A stretch of 64,000 bases of DNA, from NCBI GenBank assembly GCA_963989385.1, contig OZ022499.1, forward strand, positions 51,883,757 through 51,947,756, read 5' to 3'. The notes beneath the pieces are model-generated. The model had not been told where the DNA came from and made no database searches. It worked only from the letters and a program-made list of their open reading frames with translations. This stretch comes from Ctena decussata (Eukaryota; Mollusca; Bivalvia; Lucinida; Lucinidae). Below, one piece after another: positions 13,701-28,700 of the stretch (its first letter is position 1; every line of letters begins with the position of its first letter). A program made the position numbers and the translations under genes.

Positions 13701-16700
13701 CTGTATTTTAGCTGTGACACGACAAATGTAGTTTAGCAAACATATACTATAGAAAGTCGCGCAAGCTTAGGATATTTTCTTAACCCTTAGACTGCTAAGC
13801 GCGACTATAGTCGTGCTTGAGGGGTAGGTCACTTTGAGAGCATGTCAGGCACACTAGACATCAAGTACTCCCCATCATTTGCGGTTGTCCTATGCAGGAA
13901 GGAATCTGCTTTCTACTAGAGCAAGGTTTTACCCACCTAATTGATTTGTTGACCTTTAAAACTCGGAGAAAACGTAAAAAATTTATGGTATTTTCAACAT
14001 CAGCTTTTCAGGTCGCTACCCCTACTTACTTGATCCCAATTTTCTGACAACTAGACTTCATCCTTCCAAACTTTCTCTCTTGATAAATATTCAGCAATAA
14101 CTCCGGCCCTCAGACAAGCAATTACTTTTGTCATACAAAGCATATCATTGGCGCTAATATCTTGTACTATTTTTTTTTTTTTTTTTTTTTAAGTGTCTAC
14201 ATCGGTTCCCGCTGATATCATGTGACACCCAAATATGGCAAGTCACGTGACCTTGGTAACTTCCGGAAAATGGCAGCTCACACATCGGCCATATTGAGTG
14301 AAATTTTCAAGCAAATCGACCAGAGTGTGTGCAAGTTATGGCCTCTGAGATACCCCTACCCCCATTTTAGGGTCAGGTGAATTATTTTTTCAGCAGTCTA
14401 AGGGTTAAATACTCCTGCAAATGCAGGGACATCTGCAAATGTTAAACTTTTATATGTGATGGGCAAGTGGAAGTTCATTGAACTTTAAGTGAGCTACCTT
14501 GTCTTTTAAAGAAGTTGGCTAAAGTATACCTACATGTATCTGTAAGGTAATTAATCAAACTGTGCATGTCAATAAAGCCTTCAGGTGAAATAGCTGATCG
14601 ATGATTATAAACAATCTTGCATGTGTACACAAAAACATCAAAATATTGTAAATTATGATATAACTTCAAAATTCTTGATTGCAGAGTAAGTTTGCACCCA
14701 CATATTGGCCCCTTTATTTTGATTTGAAATGTCCAATATGAAAAATTAGTAATAGTTCGGAGCAGCCACAGAAGGAATTCAAGAATCACGCCTGGTAAAC
14801 TATCACAGGTACCTCCGCTGAGGTACCGATAAAAAGTTGTGACAGGCATCCGGAGCTACCTGTGATGGTCCAAAAATAAACAAAAAAGGGTAGGTATTCG
14901 TCTTTTTTGATAAAATACATTATAACCTGGGGGTTTATTGAAAATCAAAGAATGCTATTCGACCCTTATATACATTAAGTTTTGTCACACAATATATCCC
15001 CGGGAACTTTACATAATACGGAAGATATGGCTTTTGAAGTGGCTTTAAGGTCAGTCGAAAGTACTCAAAACAAGAACAAATCGGTTGTTTTAGGTCCTAA
15101 ATGCACTTTTCTTGCATAAGAATCTGTTGATCGCGACACACTGACGTAAAGTAAACCTCCTTGCCCAAATATAAATGCTGATAAACTCCAAATAAGGCTG
15201 GATTTGTAAAAAAACAGCTGGAGGTGCCTGTGACGGAATGGAGGTGCCTGTGATGTAAGAAAATATAGCGAAACTCTGAAGATTTATTGCGGTTGCAAAT
15301 ATTGACAGTCTTCATCTGTAGACCACTGCCTTGAAAGAATCGTTCATTCAACATCGCAATAATCTATCATGATTCGTATATCAAGCATATTTTCCTTAAA
15401 ACCACAGACAATGATCATGAACTTATACAATCAGATTCTACATCCTGCTGTCAAAACCAAGATGACAATAGTTCATAAAAGACACGCATGGTAAACCGAA
15501 TAAAGAGCTCTTTCCCAGACAGGTGGTCATTCACCTACAACAAATGAAAACAACGCTAACTTCTGTTTTACCTATCTTATACATGTATTTCAAATTACAA
15601 AACAAACCAGAAAGCAAAGTGGGCAGCTGTACAGGTGACCTTATTGCCAGAAGACTACAGACAAGCGGACATAAGAACTTGTAACGTTGATGCTTCCTAA
15701 CAGAAATTCGAAATCCAAAGCATATCATCTCAAAGAGTTATTGCCTGTTTTGTTTCCATATCTCCATATCTGTTAGTCAAACATTGACGAGTTGTACGTA
15801 GCTGTTGAAGATTTACTGCCTAATTCAGTCTTAGAATAGTTATAAAAGGCGCTTTTCAACTAAAACGTTTTTTTAATTGTGATGACTGCCTGTTAGTCAT
15901 TTCAAATCGTTCGAAATTGTTGGGGTCACACGCCTTGCTAGCTACTCGAAACGTTTGCAAAAACAACAATGTTTCGGAAGATGACTTTTATGTAGTAATA
16001 GTGCTCTTTTGTTGCCAAATTTGATGCAGTGGCTGTTCGGAGACTTTGAATTACACATTATTATAATTAAATTGTTATAATTCACAGTAAGATTCCGATC
16101 ACTTCAACATACTAAAAGGTGTAATGTTGAGAATATGTCACCAGCAGATGATGTAATTTGTAGGCCTTTCGGATGTATTTGGATTCTAGCGCTAACAATT
16201 CAAAACAAGCCAGACTGAATCACTTGTAACACATATCACTCCAGCCATCACAACGTTAACACATACAGCGAGCGTCATATGAAACATGCGAGCGACACGC
16301 ATATGACGTACCAAAAGGATCAACACTATAGATACCTGTACGTGTATGCCTGTTGACGGGTATCGGCAATTTCAACCCATTTGACACATCATACGTATAG
16401 CTGGCATGACGTGTGACCTCGACAATTTCTAACGAGTTGGAATGACTCAGCACCTCCCAATCACAGTTATCACCATTCTTAAAAATGTTGACTCTTGTTT
16501 AAGCGCACATTTTATGACGATTCTAACAGTGAATTAGGCAGTTAATTTTCAGCAAGTATGTGAAATTCGCCAATGTTTGTTTAACAGAAGCGGAAACAAA
16601 ATGGGCAATAACGCTTTGAGATGGTGCTTTAGGAATTGTAACATCGAATTTCATGATATACGCATTATGATAGCTTAATGATTCTTTCCAGGCAGTGGTT

Positions 16701-19700
16701 TTAGAGAATATGTCAATATTTCCAGCTGCAATAACTATTCAGATTTTCACAATATTTGCTTACATCACAGGCACCTCTACACCATTGCAGGCACCTCCAG
16801 CTGTTGTTTTGAAGAACAAGCCTTATTTGTAGTCAATCGACGCTTATATTTGGGCAAGGAGGTTACCTAAACATTAATGTGCCTTGAAAAAACATTCGTA
16901 TGCAAGATCATTGCATTTATGACCAAAACCGGCCGAATTCTTTATGTTTTGAGTACTGTGGGCTGACATCAAAGCCACTTCAAAAGTCGTATCTTTGGTT
17001 AATATGGACAGATCTGGGGGATATGATGTGTGACAAAACTTTATGTCTATAAGGGTCGAATAGCACTTTTGGATTTTTAATAAAATCCCTGGTTATTTAA
17101 TATTTTGTCCAAAAAGAGGAATACCTACCGTTTGTTGTCGTTTTTTTGACAGTCACAGGCAGCTCCAGATGCCTGTCACAACTTTTTATCAGTAGCTCCG
17201 GCGGAGGCACCTGTGATAGTTTACCAGGCGTGAGAATGGCAAGTTGTCTAATCGAGGCTGGTATCATAGTGCATTTTTCTCAGAATCCAAGTAAAGGTGT
17301 CACTGGAAAAACTGATATTGAAAAATTCGTATGTTTTTGACATATTTCCTGTGTTTAGATATCTACAATACTAGTGGTGTGGGTAAAAACTTGCTCTGTT
17401 AGAAAGCAGAGTCTCTCCTTTGTAGGACAACCTCCTCTGTTGGGGTGTACTAGGTGTCTTGGATGCCTGACAGTCTCAGAAAGTGACCTACCCCACAAAA
17501 ACATACGCAATTAGCATGAGAAGGGTTAATGGTTAAAGCATCAAAGAAAAGCTGCTGATAGTCACAAAAGAATCGAAAAACTTTGGGAGTGGAAACTGCA
17601 AGATTCTCTATAGCATTTTCAGTTTTTCTAAACAAGCAAACAAAGAGATAAACTCATATTGCAATGTTTTTATAAAGTACAATGTCTGTCAGTAAACAGT
17701 ATATTAACCTGGACAATGCATTACCTGTATGTTAGTTTGACATACTATTTATGTCAAAAAATTTCATATGACCCAAATGCCGTCAGGGCTTTTTGAGCAG
17801 AGAATACACTATGGTGTATAATATTTTATCTTTTTATCAGTGTTTGGGGGATACACAATACAATACTGAACGGATTGATAATAATCCATTGTGTATCTGT
17901 GAAAGAATTTTGATGTGCCTCGAGAGATAGGAGAGATACATATCCGTACACCTCTCAGGTGAAACAAGTGAAGTAAATCTCGGTATTTGCAAATTTTTGC
18001 GCTGTTAATATTACCTAACAAGGCCAGAGGCTGAATGTTTGAACATCTAAATCATATGTTTAGGAGCACAAGAAAAAGTGCCTTTAGGAATTGTAAAAAT
18101 TGCAGAGATTTATTTAGTCTGATGCATTAATTAATAGCACAGGGTGACTCAAGGGCTTCTCCCTGTTTATGTAGACACTGATCATAAGCATGGATGCACA
18201 GTCTGATAACGTCAGTCTTCCCTGTTCACACAGTGTATTGACCCTGCTAAATTTGTATGACATAGCCGTATTTATAAGATGTTCCAAATGAAAAAGCCAC
18301 CAAATTCTAGTGGCACAGGGTATAATCGATTTCGCTAATTTTCGCTTCCTGCGGAGACTGTACATCATATTTGGCTTCCACCGAGACTGTCCGCGGTCTC
18401 TTGCTTGCTGCCGAGACTTCTGTACATGATAAATGGCTTCCTGCAGAGACTGTCCATGTGATTCTGCTTCCTGCCAAGGCTCTCGGCAGGAAGCAGAGTC
18501 ATGCAGACAGTCTCGGCAGGAAGCCATTTTTCGAGGACAGTAGTCCCTGCAGAAAGCAAGAGTTGGCAGATAATCTCGGCAGAAGCCAAATATGACGGAC
18601 AGTCTCTACAGGAAGCAAAAATTGGCGGATTGGTTTATACCCTGTGGTGGAGGAAGTTTGATCTTAGGAGCAATTTGCAAATATGGCTAATGCAGTTTTC
18701 AAAGCGATTGTTAGCTAAAAAAGTTGTAAGTCAAGGATTTGTACACATACTGAATTTGTATCTTATAATGCACATTAAATCAAGCATGCTAATATTATTT
18801 GCAAAAGCTCCTCACATTTTTTGGCAAACAATGGCAGTGCTTCTGCATAATACAAAACTTTTCAGAATACAAGGTATTATTAACTCACTACATCATTAGT
18901 TTTGAACATCAGCTTCCAGTATGAAGGATTCCATAACAGCTGACGTGTTGAGATTCCAGGTTTTCTACATAACATGTTGAGGTCCAAGGTTTTCTACATA
19001 ACATAAGTAACATTTTCTTACGTTGTAACTTAAAGATCAGAATTGGTTACCGGTAGTTACATGGTTTGCTATCACCTTAACATGGCTCGAAGTGACAGCG
19101 GGACATGATTGACAGAGATGTTATGTATGTAGAATGACAACATGTTTGGTATGTTAAATTCCACCAGTCAAAAAGGTACTGTTAGAAATGACAGATTGTA
19201 CAATTAATTTTGTAACTGTTTTTATTTGCGTTTCTTTATCACTAAAGAAGATGGTACAGTATTGCTTCATCAGCATGGGTGTTTCAAAAAAAAAAAGCTT
19301 GCATATACTAAAAACATTCTGGATATTTGTAGCCTGCAACTACTATTATTATTATTCCTCTTTAGATACTATTATTATTGTCTTCAAATTTAAAGAGGTC
19401 CTTTTGGCCTGTCAGAGTCAGGAGCTCTCCCAAAAAGTTCAGACCTTGCTCAGACTGCTCTTTGGAGCAGTCTGATCTGGGTCTAAACTTTTTGTTCAAG
19501 CTCAGTTTATTGTCAGAATTAAGGGTAAGATACAATATTGTGATATGGTACTCTTTCACTTGACACAGCTCAGTAGAAAATGTATTCATGCAAAAAATTT
19601 GGAATTGTGTAACCTTGAGGACTAAATTGACAGTTTGATGGCTTAATTAAATAATATTACAAAGAGACGTATATGTGTAATTTGAAAGGTTCGTCAGTAA

Positions 19701-22700
19701 CAAAAGTCACCTTTGGTGTAGATCTGTCCCAAAACATTTGAAAACCTTGCAACGCATGGACCATCTGTAAGGTGTCTGACATGTCCTACTTTATAATTTT
19801 AATACAAGTAATGTGACGTGGTTTCCTCCCTATGCTCCCCCAAGCCAGTTAATTAGTTTTTGTGGGAGCCCCGATCTGTTATGGAATCCTTCATACACGT
19901 TAAGCGCTAACCTGCTGATTTACTGGTCACTTGTTTGAGACCCGCTGAAGGTGGGAATCTTTTCACTAGTAAACGAGGTTCCATTGCAAAAAGCCTTTCA
20001 TTAGCACGCAACTATCGTCCTGATATGACTGAAATACTGTTAAAAAGAATGTAAAATCGCAAGGCATTCATCCATCCATTAGTCTTGTAATAGAAACAGA
20101 AAACAGCATTTTGTATTTATAATTACTGGTGTGCAACCTCAGAAGTCCATGAAGAAGTTAGAAAACTAGATATGAAGATGATACAAGTCCTTGATTTTAA
20201 GGAAATGAGTCATTTAAATAATTATTTGCATTTAATTCAGATGGCAAATCATAAAATATGAAATTAGTCACTTGTGTTAACAATTGTTTTACAAATGACG
20301 CTTGCCAAATTTAGAACAGATGAGTATGAAAAGACTGCAGTGACTCTTGACAAAATCTCTTAAACTACCGTTTTGGGACCTAAAATAATTATCGTAATTG
20401 TCCTAAAAATGTAACAGTTTGATTTATGACACTGTATGTGTCCAAAACATGCAGATGGAATGGCAAACAGTATAGACCCTGATATGACTGCTCCATTAGA
20501 ACCTACGTTTGGGACTAATTATAACAAACCTATTTTGTTATGGCATTTTCATCTTGCATGTTTCGTTAGGATATTTCCATATTGCCCGTTATATCAAATT
20601 TTAAACAAATTTGTATCATTAAAAGTTGAATGTAAATTTTTTCTTATACCACATTTACATATTGCTGCTTATATTCAATTTTAAATTAATTTGTAACATT
20701 TGAAGTTGAACAAATCTATTTTGTAAAGATCTGAGGACGTGGTATTTGTCTTTTTAAGAAGATAGTAACCAAAGAGTCCGAGGAAATGCTGTTCCTTCAA
20801 TGATAACACTGAAATAGATATGAGCCGCGACACGAGAAAACCAACAATGTGGTTGTGCGCACAGCGCAGACTCAGATCAGTCTGGGCATCCATCCGGTCT
20901 GATCAGAATCTTTATTAAGTGCTTAAATGGTAGCTAAGGGTCTAAGCTACCTCCATGCGGACAGCGAAGACTCTGATCAGACTGGGCGGATGCCCAGGCT
21001 GATCTGAGTCTGCGCTGGGCGCACAACCACATTGTTGGTTTTGTCATGTCGCGGCTCATATGTTGACACTAGGTCTCAACTTCCTTTCACAAACACAAAC
21101 TGCCAGTTTTATGGGGTGACCAGAGTGACAGTGGACTATGGCTGTAACAAAGTCAGGTCAGGGGTCGACATCAAGGTCTGACCTTGTTAGAAATGAAAAT
21201 CAGTTTGTTTAGTGACACTCAACCCCTATAGACCACACAGATTTTTAATTATAACTTTTAAAATGCTGAAAATGAAACTAGTTGAATTGGCAAACAGGGT
21301 AGTCTACATGAGGCTACCTTAAAATTTGTAACATCACTGATACACTGACATACTTGTTATTCTGCCATTGACGCTTAATGCAAAGTTAGCAATATGTGGC
21401 AGAAATAAGTTGGAGAAGCTATTAAAGGTTTCGTCACACCGTAAAGGTGTTGGCAAACCTGGTCAAAAAAAAGCTACATGTATCTACAGCATTGGCAGCA
21501 TAAACTTCAGGTAAAGTGGTCTGGTTTAGGTCTGTTTTGAGACATATTATGAGGCGTGACACCACACTCTTGCAGAGCCTTAGATAAGAGGGAGTATTTG
21601 GTGATAATTAGGGATAATTTTTGTTAATTCTGCATAAAAACATATGTTGTGACCCCTCATCTGAACCGTCTGGACGAGACAGTTCAGATGAGGGGTCACA
21701 ACATATGGTTTCAATGAGAAACAAGAAAAATTATCCCTCAATTATCATCCAATACCCCTATTATCTACAGCTCTGTCAAGCTTGTTAGATATTAGACCTT
21801 TCATAAATTTACATATATTTTGACACTTACACTACATTACAGATTTGACAATAAAAGCCAGAAATTTAAATTTTATCAGTCTATTAAGGATTTGAACAGT
21901 CAATTTATTATTGGTAGAGAAGGCTTATGAGGAGATTTTCATTTCACATTGATAAAATTGTCAGTTTCAGTTTTGAATCAATTTTGAAATGTCAGCTGTC
22001 ATAAGTGGGGTAATGAAAAATAAATGCATTTTGCTGTATCCTTTGTTGGAATTGATTGTATTTTGTCTTTTTGACCTGTCTTGTCGAGATGGTTCTAATG
22101 AGGGCTAATACAGCATAATTATGAGCCATGACATGACAAAACCAGCAAAGTGGCAGGTGCATCCAGCAAAGACTCAGATCAGCCTGGGCATCAGCCCAGT
22201 CTGATCAGAGTCTTCGCTGTATGCATGGGGGTAGCTTAGACCCTTAATTAGCTACCGTCTAGGCACAACAAAGACTCCATCAGATGTGGGGGATGCTTAG
22301 GCTGATCTTAGTCTTCAGTGGGCGCACATGCCACTTGATTGGTTTTCTTGTGTTGCGGCGCATTTGTTTTTATTGAATTTAGAAAAAAAATATATCATCA
22401 GATAATCACCTTATCTCCAGTTTTGACCCATTAGTGGGGCAGAAGTGACTGAGCAACTGTGCAGACCCAGATCAGACTGCTCCAAAAGGCAGGGGTCAAG
22501 CTAGACTCACATTTCAAGGAGATTATAATCAAAATTTTATCAAAATTAAGGTAATTGGCTAAAACCAAAATGAACACTAGACTACGACAATTTCATAATA
22601 AAGATATTATAAATGCATGTATTAAAGGCTGAAAAAAATCTGAAACAGATTCGAAAGTAATGCCTGTTTAAAGTTTAAGCTAGCGGTCTGGGGTTCAAGC

Positions 22701-25700
22701 CCTACTCAAAGTGAAATTTTCTCAACTATAAACAGGGTTCCATTGCAGACAGCCTTTCATTATCAACCTCCCATTGTCCTGATATGACTGAAATACTGTT
22801 AAAAAGATGTTTAATGGCAAGTCATCCACCCTAGAAAACTGCATGCCAATGTTTTAAAGTACTGTAATTACAAAGCTAATATTGCAGGTGTCGTCATTGT
22901 TACATGCATAGAATTTCACAATGAAATATTCATTGCACATAGACACACAATTATTAAGTAAAATAAAAGCACTTTAGACTGCCATTGAAATGGCTGTATG
23001 CATAATTAATTGAATAAATGAATCATTTGCTCAACTGCACAGAAATAGGAATTAAGAAATACATGCATCATGTTCACCAATGAAAAAAATGTCAGTATTA
23101 GAATAAAGCTGTAAATAAAAGAACAAGACTTTTGACAGACTGTCTTGATGCATTTCCTTTTGACGTGTTTAATGTTTATAGATGGACGGATGACCTGGCT
23201 CTTTTACATTCTTTTCAACAGCATTTCAGTCATATCAGAATGAATAGGGGGATGTTGCTTTCATCCACGGTAAACAGCTATGTTCATGTTGGGATGGTCA
23301 GTTACCCTAATCACACTGGGCAGGCTTAGACATCCTAAGTGGTTAACCAGTACTAAGAGCACATACTTTTGCCAGTAACTGACAACTGCACTTCTCAAAT
23401 CAGTGGAAGGAGAAACAAAAGTTATGTGGCCGGACAGGGTATCGAACCCGGGACCTCTGGCTCTTGAGTCAGACGCGCTACGGGCCGCTACGTGGCCCTA
23501 CTTTTATGATGGGCTCTTTGCATTGGAGTCATTTAAGTTTAGAATGAATCTTGCCTCTAGCAGTACTCCAACTCCTGACTCCATGATTCAAAGTGATGAG
23601 CCAACAGTGAATGCTTCATGATATTTTTGTTATAGCTTGAAATGGTAAGCTGCCCTCGGAGCTGTCGATCACTGCCAGGAACCCTCCTGCATTTGCACAG
23701 TGTTTAGATGGGCTTTCTTAGTCACAGGGTATAAACCAGTCTGCCAATTTTCGCTTCCTGCAGAGACTGTCCGTCATATTTGTCGTCTGCCGAGACTGTC
23801 CACGATCTTTTGCTTCCTACAGGGACTACTGTCCTCGAAAAATGGCTTCCTGCTGAGAGTGTCCGCGTGACTGCTTCCTGCCGACACTTCGGCAGGAAGC
23901 AGAATCACATGGACAGTCTCTGCAGGAAGCCATTTATCCAGTACAGAAGTCTCAGCAGGAAGCAAGAGATCGCGGACAGTCTCGGCAGAAGCCAAATATG
24001 ACGGACAGTCTCTGCAGGAAGCAAAAATTGGCGGACTGGTTTATACCCTGTGTTATTGAGTAACTGCAACCACATTTGAGTCCTCAGAAAAAGTTCCAGT
24101 ATATATTAGTCTTGGCATTTTGTATTGTCTTACCATGAATCGTTGCTGTCAAAAATAAGCATAATAATTGCAGAATATTTTAGTTAAATTAATTTACTGA
24201 TATGAGGTTTGCAAGACCCCTCATTCACAGTGGCCTACCTGTGCTGTCAACTGATCTGGTACTATACCAAGTCACCAGGCCAGAGCTACAGATAAGAGGG
24301 GGTATCGAGGATAATTCGAAGATAATTTTTCTTATTTCTCGACGAAAACATACATTGTGACCCCTCATTAGAACCGTCTCGATGAGACGGTTCTAATGAT
24401 GGGTCACAAAATATATTTTTAAAGAGAAATATGGATAATTATCCCTAAATTATCTCTGTTACCCCTTCTTATTTGGAGCACTGCACCAGGCTGTGGACCA
24501 AGAATTCGGTAGTAAGCATTACCAATAATGGTTGGTAAATGATACTATTGTAAATGGCTCTTGCCCAAGTTGACTGTCTCGGTCATTTGCCTGTATAATA
24601 ACTGACTGGCTCAGTCGACAGTACAGGTAGGGAAATAAAAATTGGTATTACCCCCATGATATTGTTTTACCTGGATAGGGCTGCTATATTATACACAGTT
24701 CCGAGCCACACCCAGAATGCCACTCAAAGTCACCTGATAGTGTATAACTGAACAATGCAACGACAACTTTGCATGTGACATAGTCTCACAAACAAAATTG
24801 CATGTGTTCAGTGTCTTACATATGTCTGTGATTTCACTTTACAGTATATGGAGGGATGTGTACCTGTTAAAAGTAGGCGTGGTTTTCAGATGAATTGCTG
24901 ATCTCCCTGATGACTTCCGAATTCCAATAAAGTTTTACAATGGGGGCAATAAAGTTTGTCAATATCACAGAATTGGAGTGTGTAAATACGAAACGAGATA
25001 ATTAGGATAATAAGTGCAGAGTTATCAGTGGCCAATATTGTCAAGTCTAGCTGTGAACTTGCCCTAAGTAAGCTTTGATGTTAGATAGGAATGATAATTA
25101 CTTGATTTTGAAAGCTTCGGATATGGGCTTTTGTTATTACTGTTTGATATTTTCCTTATTTCTCTATATAGCATACATGTATGTTGTTATGATCCTCATC
25201 TGAGAACTGCTGGCAAGCATCATTGTCTCGGCCCAGCAGGCACATGACGTCAAAATGACGTCATACTGACGTCTGGGATGTCATTATGTTGCATTGACGT
25301 CAGTACAGCGTCATTTTAATGTAATGTGCCTGCTGGGAAACTAACTGAGCATAAGCACCTGATATTGTACATCAAAAATTCCAATAAACAAAAGGGTGTC
25401 TAGTAGAATTTTTATGGTATATCATGTCATAGAAATTTCCAGTTCATATATATGTAGTATGTACATTGTATTTTCAACGGTTAGCCCTGGAAAAAATTGC
25501 TATTAAATTGAAATTGTAAACAGTAGACAGAGAGGTGTACAATTTCTGTACATAATCAAAATACGTTTTTTGCCCTTGTTTATTATGCTGCCATCCAGGG
25601 TAATCCTATTGAAATCCACTATTGTAATTCTCATGGTTGACCAAGATCGAAATACAACTCCTTTTCTTCTGTGTTATATAGTACGATATAGGCTCGTAAA

Positions 25701-28700
25701 ATGGCTCAAATGTACCTTCTGCTTAAATCATTGAACAGATCTTTCTTGGTGAAGTTGTGTTGGCCCATGCTCCAGGCTGATAGATTATAGTGTAAAACTA
25801 TTTGCTTCCACCTTTGGGTTTTTCATCCTGAAGCCTTTGGATTCGTCTTGGATTTTCCCATGTTACAAGACCCTTGTCAGCTTTTTGACATGCAAAAATC
25901 TAAGACTCACATCAGTTGTATATAATGCCATCCACACGGATTGATCAGAGTTGTGTTCAGGCCCGGAGGTTATAAAACTTGTGTACATTCTCAAACTCAA
26001 AATAAAGCACACTGATTGGCTGCATCCAAGCATGTTCATTCTCAAACTCAAAATAAAGCACACTGATTGGCTGCTTCCGAGCACATGCTCGGAAGCAGCC
26101 AATCAGAAGCTTTATTTTGAGTTTGAGATTATACTCAAATTTTATAACATCGGACCCAGGTTATCATCTCCCACTGGGCAGGGGATGGGAAGGGGATACT
26201 CAGGGAAAATATTCAGGGACACTGGTCTGCAAGAGCACAAAGTGGACTGCAGATAGTCAAGTGATAACATGAAGGCTTAGCCCTGCTTGTGACTACTGGA
26301 AAGAAACACAGGTATTGCCTTTTAGCTCACCTGTATGAAAGTACAGGGAGCTATTGTTGTCACCTATAGACGTGGGCATCGGCGTTGGCATGGGCATCAC
26401 ACTTTACGACAAAATTTTTTTATGTGATGGGCAATGAGTTGTCAGGCTAGCTATCCTGCGTTGTCAGGCTAGCTATCCTGTATGCAGACAGGTCTCGTTT
26501 GGTGTTGGTGGCAGTTTAGTCGGAGGCTTCTGGTGTAGCTCTGTTTTGTGATCACAAAACAGAATTAAACCAGAAGCCACTGACTATGATGCGCTTACTG
26601 TTGAGACACAGCTTTCCATAGGATTCTTGAAATGTTGAATGGCAATTTGTCCATTTTACTGTGCACGGGCCCTTTAACTCACTAGCCTTATTGGTATGTA
26701 AGATTAATGGCTGATAGACTCCCCTTACAAAATAGTAACTTAAACACCCCGAATACTGGGGTAAGCTGCAATATGATATGACTACTATATATTTAACCTA
26801 TAGTGTATTCAGGCAGAATGACTGGGCAAATAGTGTTGACCCAGATCAGACTGCTCATAAGGAGCAGTCTGGTCAGGTACTACACTGTCAATAGTTTTAA
26901 TGAAATATCTCCAGATCGAGCAAAATTTGAGTGACGCTAATGTCATACAGTACTGAGTCTGCAAGATCCTCAGCTGAAAGATGGTGGAATTGTGACTTGC
27001 ACAATTTTTGCCAACCTTGGATTGGTAGCCAAGGCCATAACAACTTGACCATTGCAACTCAAAATCCACTGCTACTCCAAGTCAGATATGAAGAAGATTT
27101 GAGTTCATTAAGTTTCCATATTTAGGGTAAAATGCGGTATCATTTTATTTACCATCTGAAACCACAAATTTGTTAATGGGTACTTTGCATGTACGAGGAG
27201 CTTAAACTTTGACTTTATTGAGGGTGGCTTTTACCCAAGATGGTGTTAAAGAGTAAAGAGAGGCCTAAATGATACAGACACGAACAATGGATGAATGACA
27301 TACGTGATACTTTTAATTAATATGAGACAGGAAGTACAGTCCAGGAGTAACTTTTGACATGAAATTATTGAAAAAAATGTCTGAACATTTGGACAGTAAA
27401 ACAATTTCGGTAATTGTCCTAAAAACGGAGCTGTTTGGTTTTACAATGCAGTAATGCGTTCAAAAGTTGCAGATGGAATGGAAGCAATGTAGGCCCTGAT
27501 CAGACTGCTCTGATCTGGATCTGCACTGTTTGCTCGTTCCTATCTGTCCCAATACTTAGAATTTTTTACAGGGTATGCATTTTTGATGAAAGATATGAGG
27601 GGGTGGACTAGATTGCTGAGTGGTTGGTTATTATTAGCTCACCTGAGCCGAAGGCTCAGAGGTGAGCTTATAGGATGGGAGTCGAGCCGTCGTCCGTGCG
27701 TGCGTGCGTGCATGCGTGGGTGCGTGGGTGGGTGGGTGGGTGCGTCAACACTTTCAAACATAAATATCTCAGAAACCAGTGGGCTGATTGCAGTCAAATT
27801 TTATCTGAAGCATCATTGGGGTGGGGGAAAGGCTGCATTAGGTTTTGGTGCAGATCAGCTCAGAACTCTGGTTTCCATGGCAACAGATAGCCCCCATAGG
27901 GTTATAATGGGGAAAACTGCGTCATCACATTTTCTCGACTGTTTTTGATTAGATCCTTATCATACTTGCAGGTAATGGTGACATACATAAGAGCTTGGAT
28001 GAGTTCGAAATTTGGCCGGATTCGAGCACTGACTACGGAGTTAGCTGTCCTTGAGCGTTTGAAAAAAATCCCATAGTGTTATAATGGAGAAAACAACGTC
28101 ATCACATATTTTTTTAGAAAAACTTTGTCATTGCTCTAGCGCCTACATTTCTCATGGATTTTAAAATAACTTCACACAAATGTAGGGCATGACAATATCT
28201 TGAGCAAGTTCGACTTTCAGGATGCTGCGCCCAAGGTCAAGGTCACTGTGGCTATTTTTAGAAAAACTTTGTCAGCGCTCTAGCATCTACATTTCGCAAT
28301 GGATTTTAAAATAACTTCACACAAATGTAGGGCATGAAAATATCTCGAGCAAGTTTGACTTTCAGGGTTCTGCGCCCAAGGTCAAGGTCACTGTGGCTAT
28401 TTTTAGAAAATCTTTGTCATCGCTCTAGCACCTACATTTCTCCATGGATTTTAAAATAACTTTACACAAATGTAGGGCATGACAATATCTCGAGCAAGTT
28501 CGACTTTCAGGGTGCTGCACCCAAGGTCAAGGTCACTGTGGCTATTTTCAGAAAAACTTGGTCATCACTCTAGCGCCTACATTTCTCAACCGATTTTAAA
28601 TCAACTTCACACAAATGTAGGGCATGACAATATCTCGAACAAGTTTGACTTTCAGGGTGCTGCGCCCAAGGTCAAGGTCACTGTGGCTATTTTTAGAAAA

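Noticed and set aside
18114..18527. 137-codon minus-strand frame, the longest in the window, and similar frames at 12550-12942 and 18501-18899
   Set aside because: They run through palindrome family Q; translations on both strands are repeats of the same motif (AETV...LPAE), as expected from a fold-back repeat, and extend into non-repeat DNA without homology.
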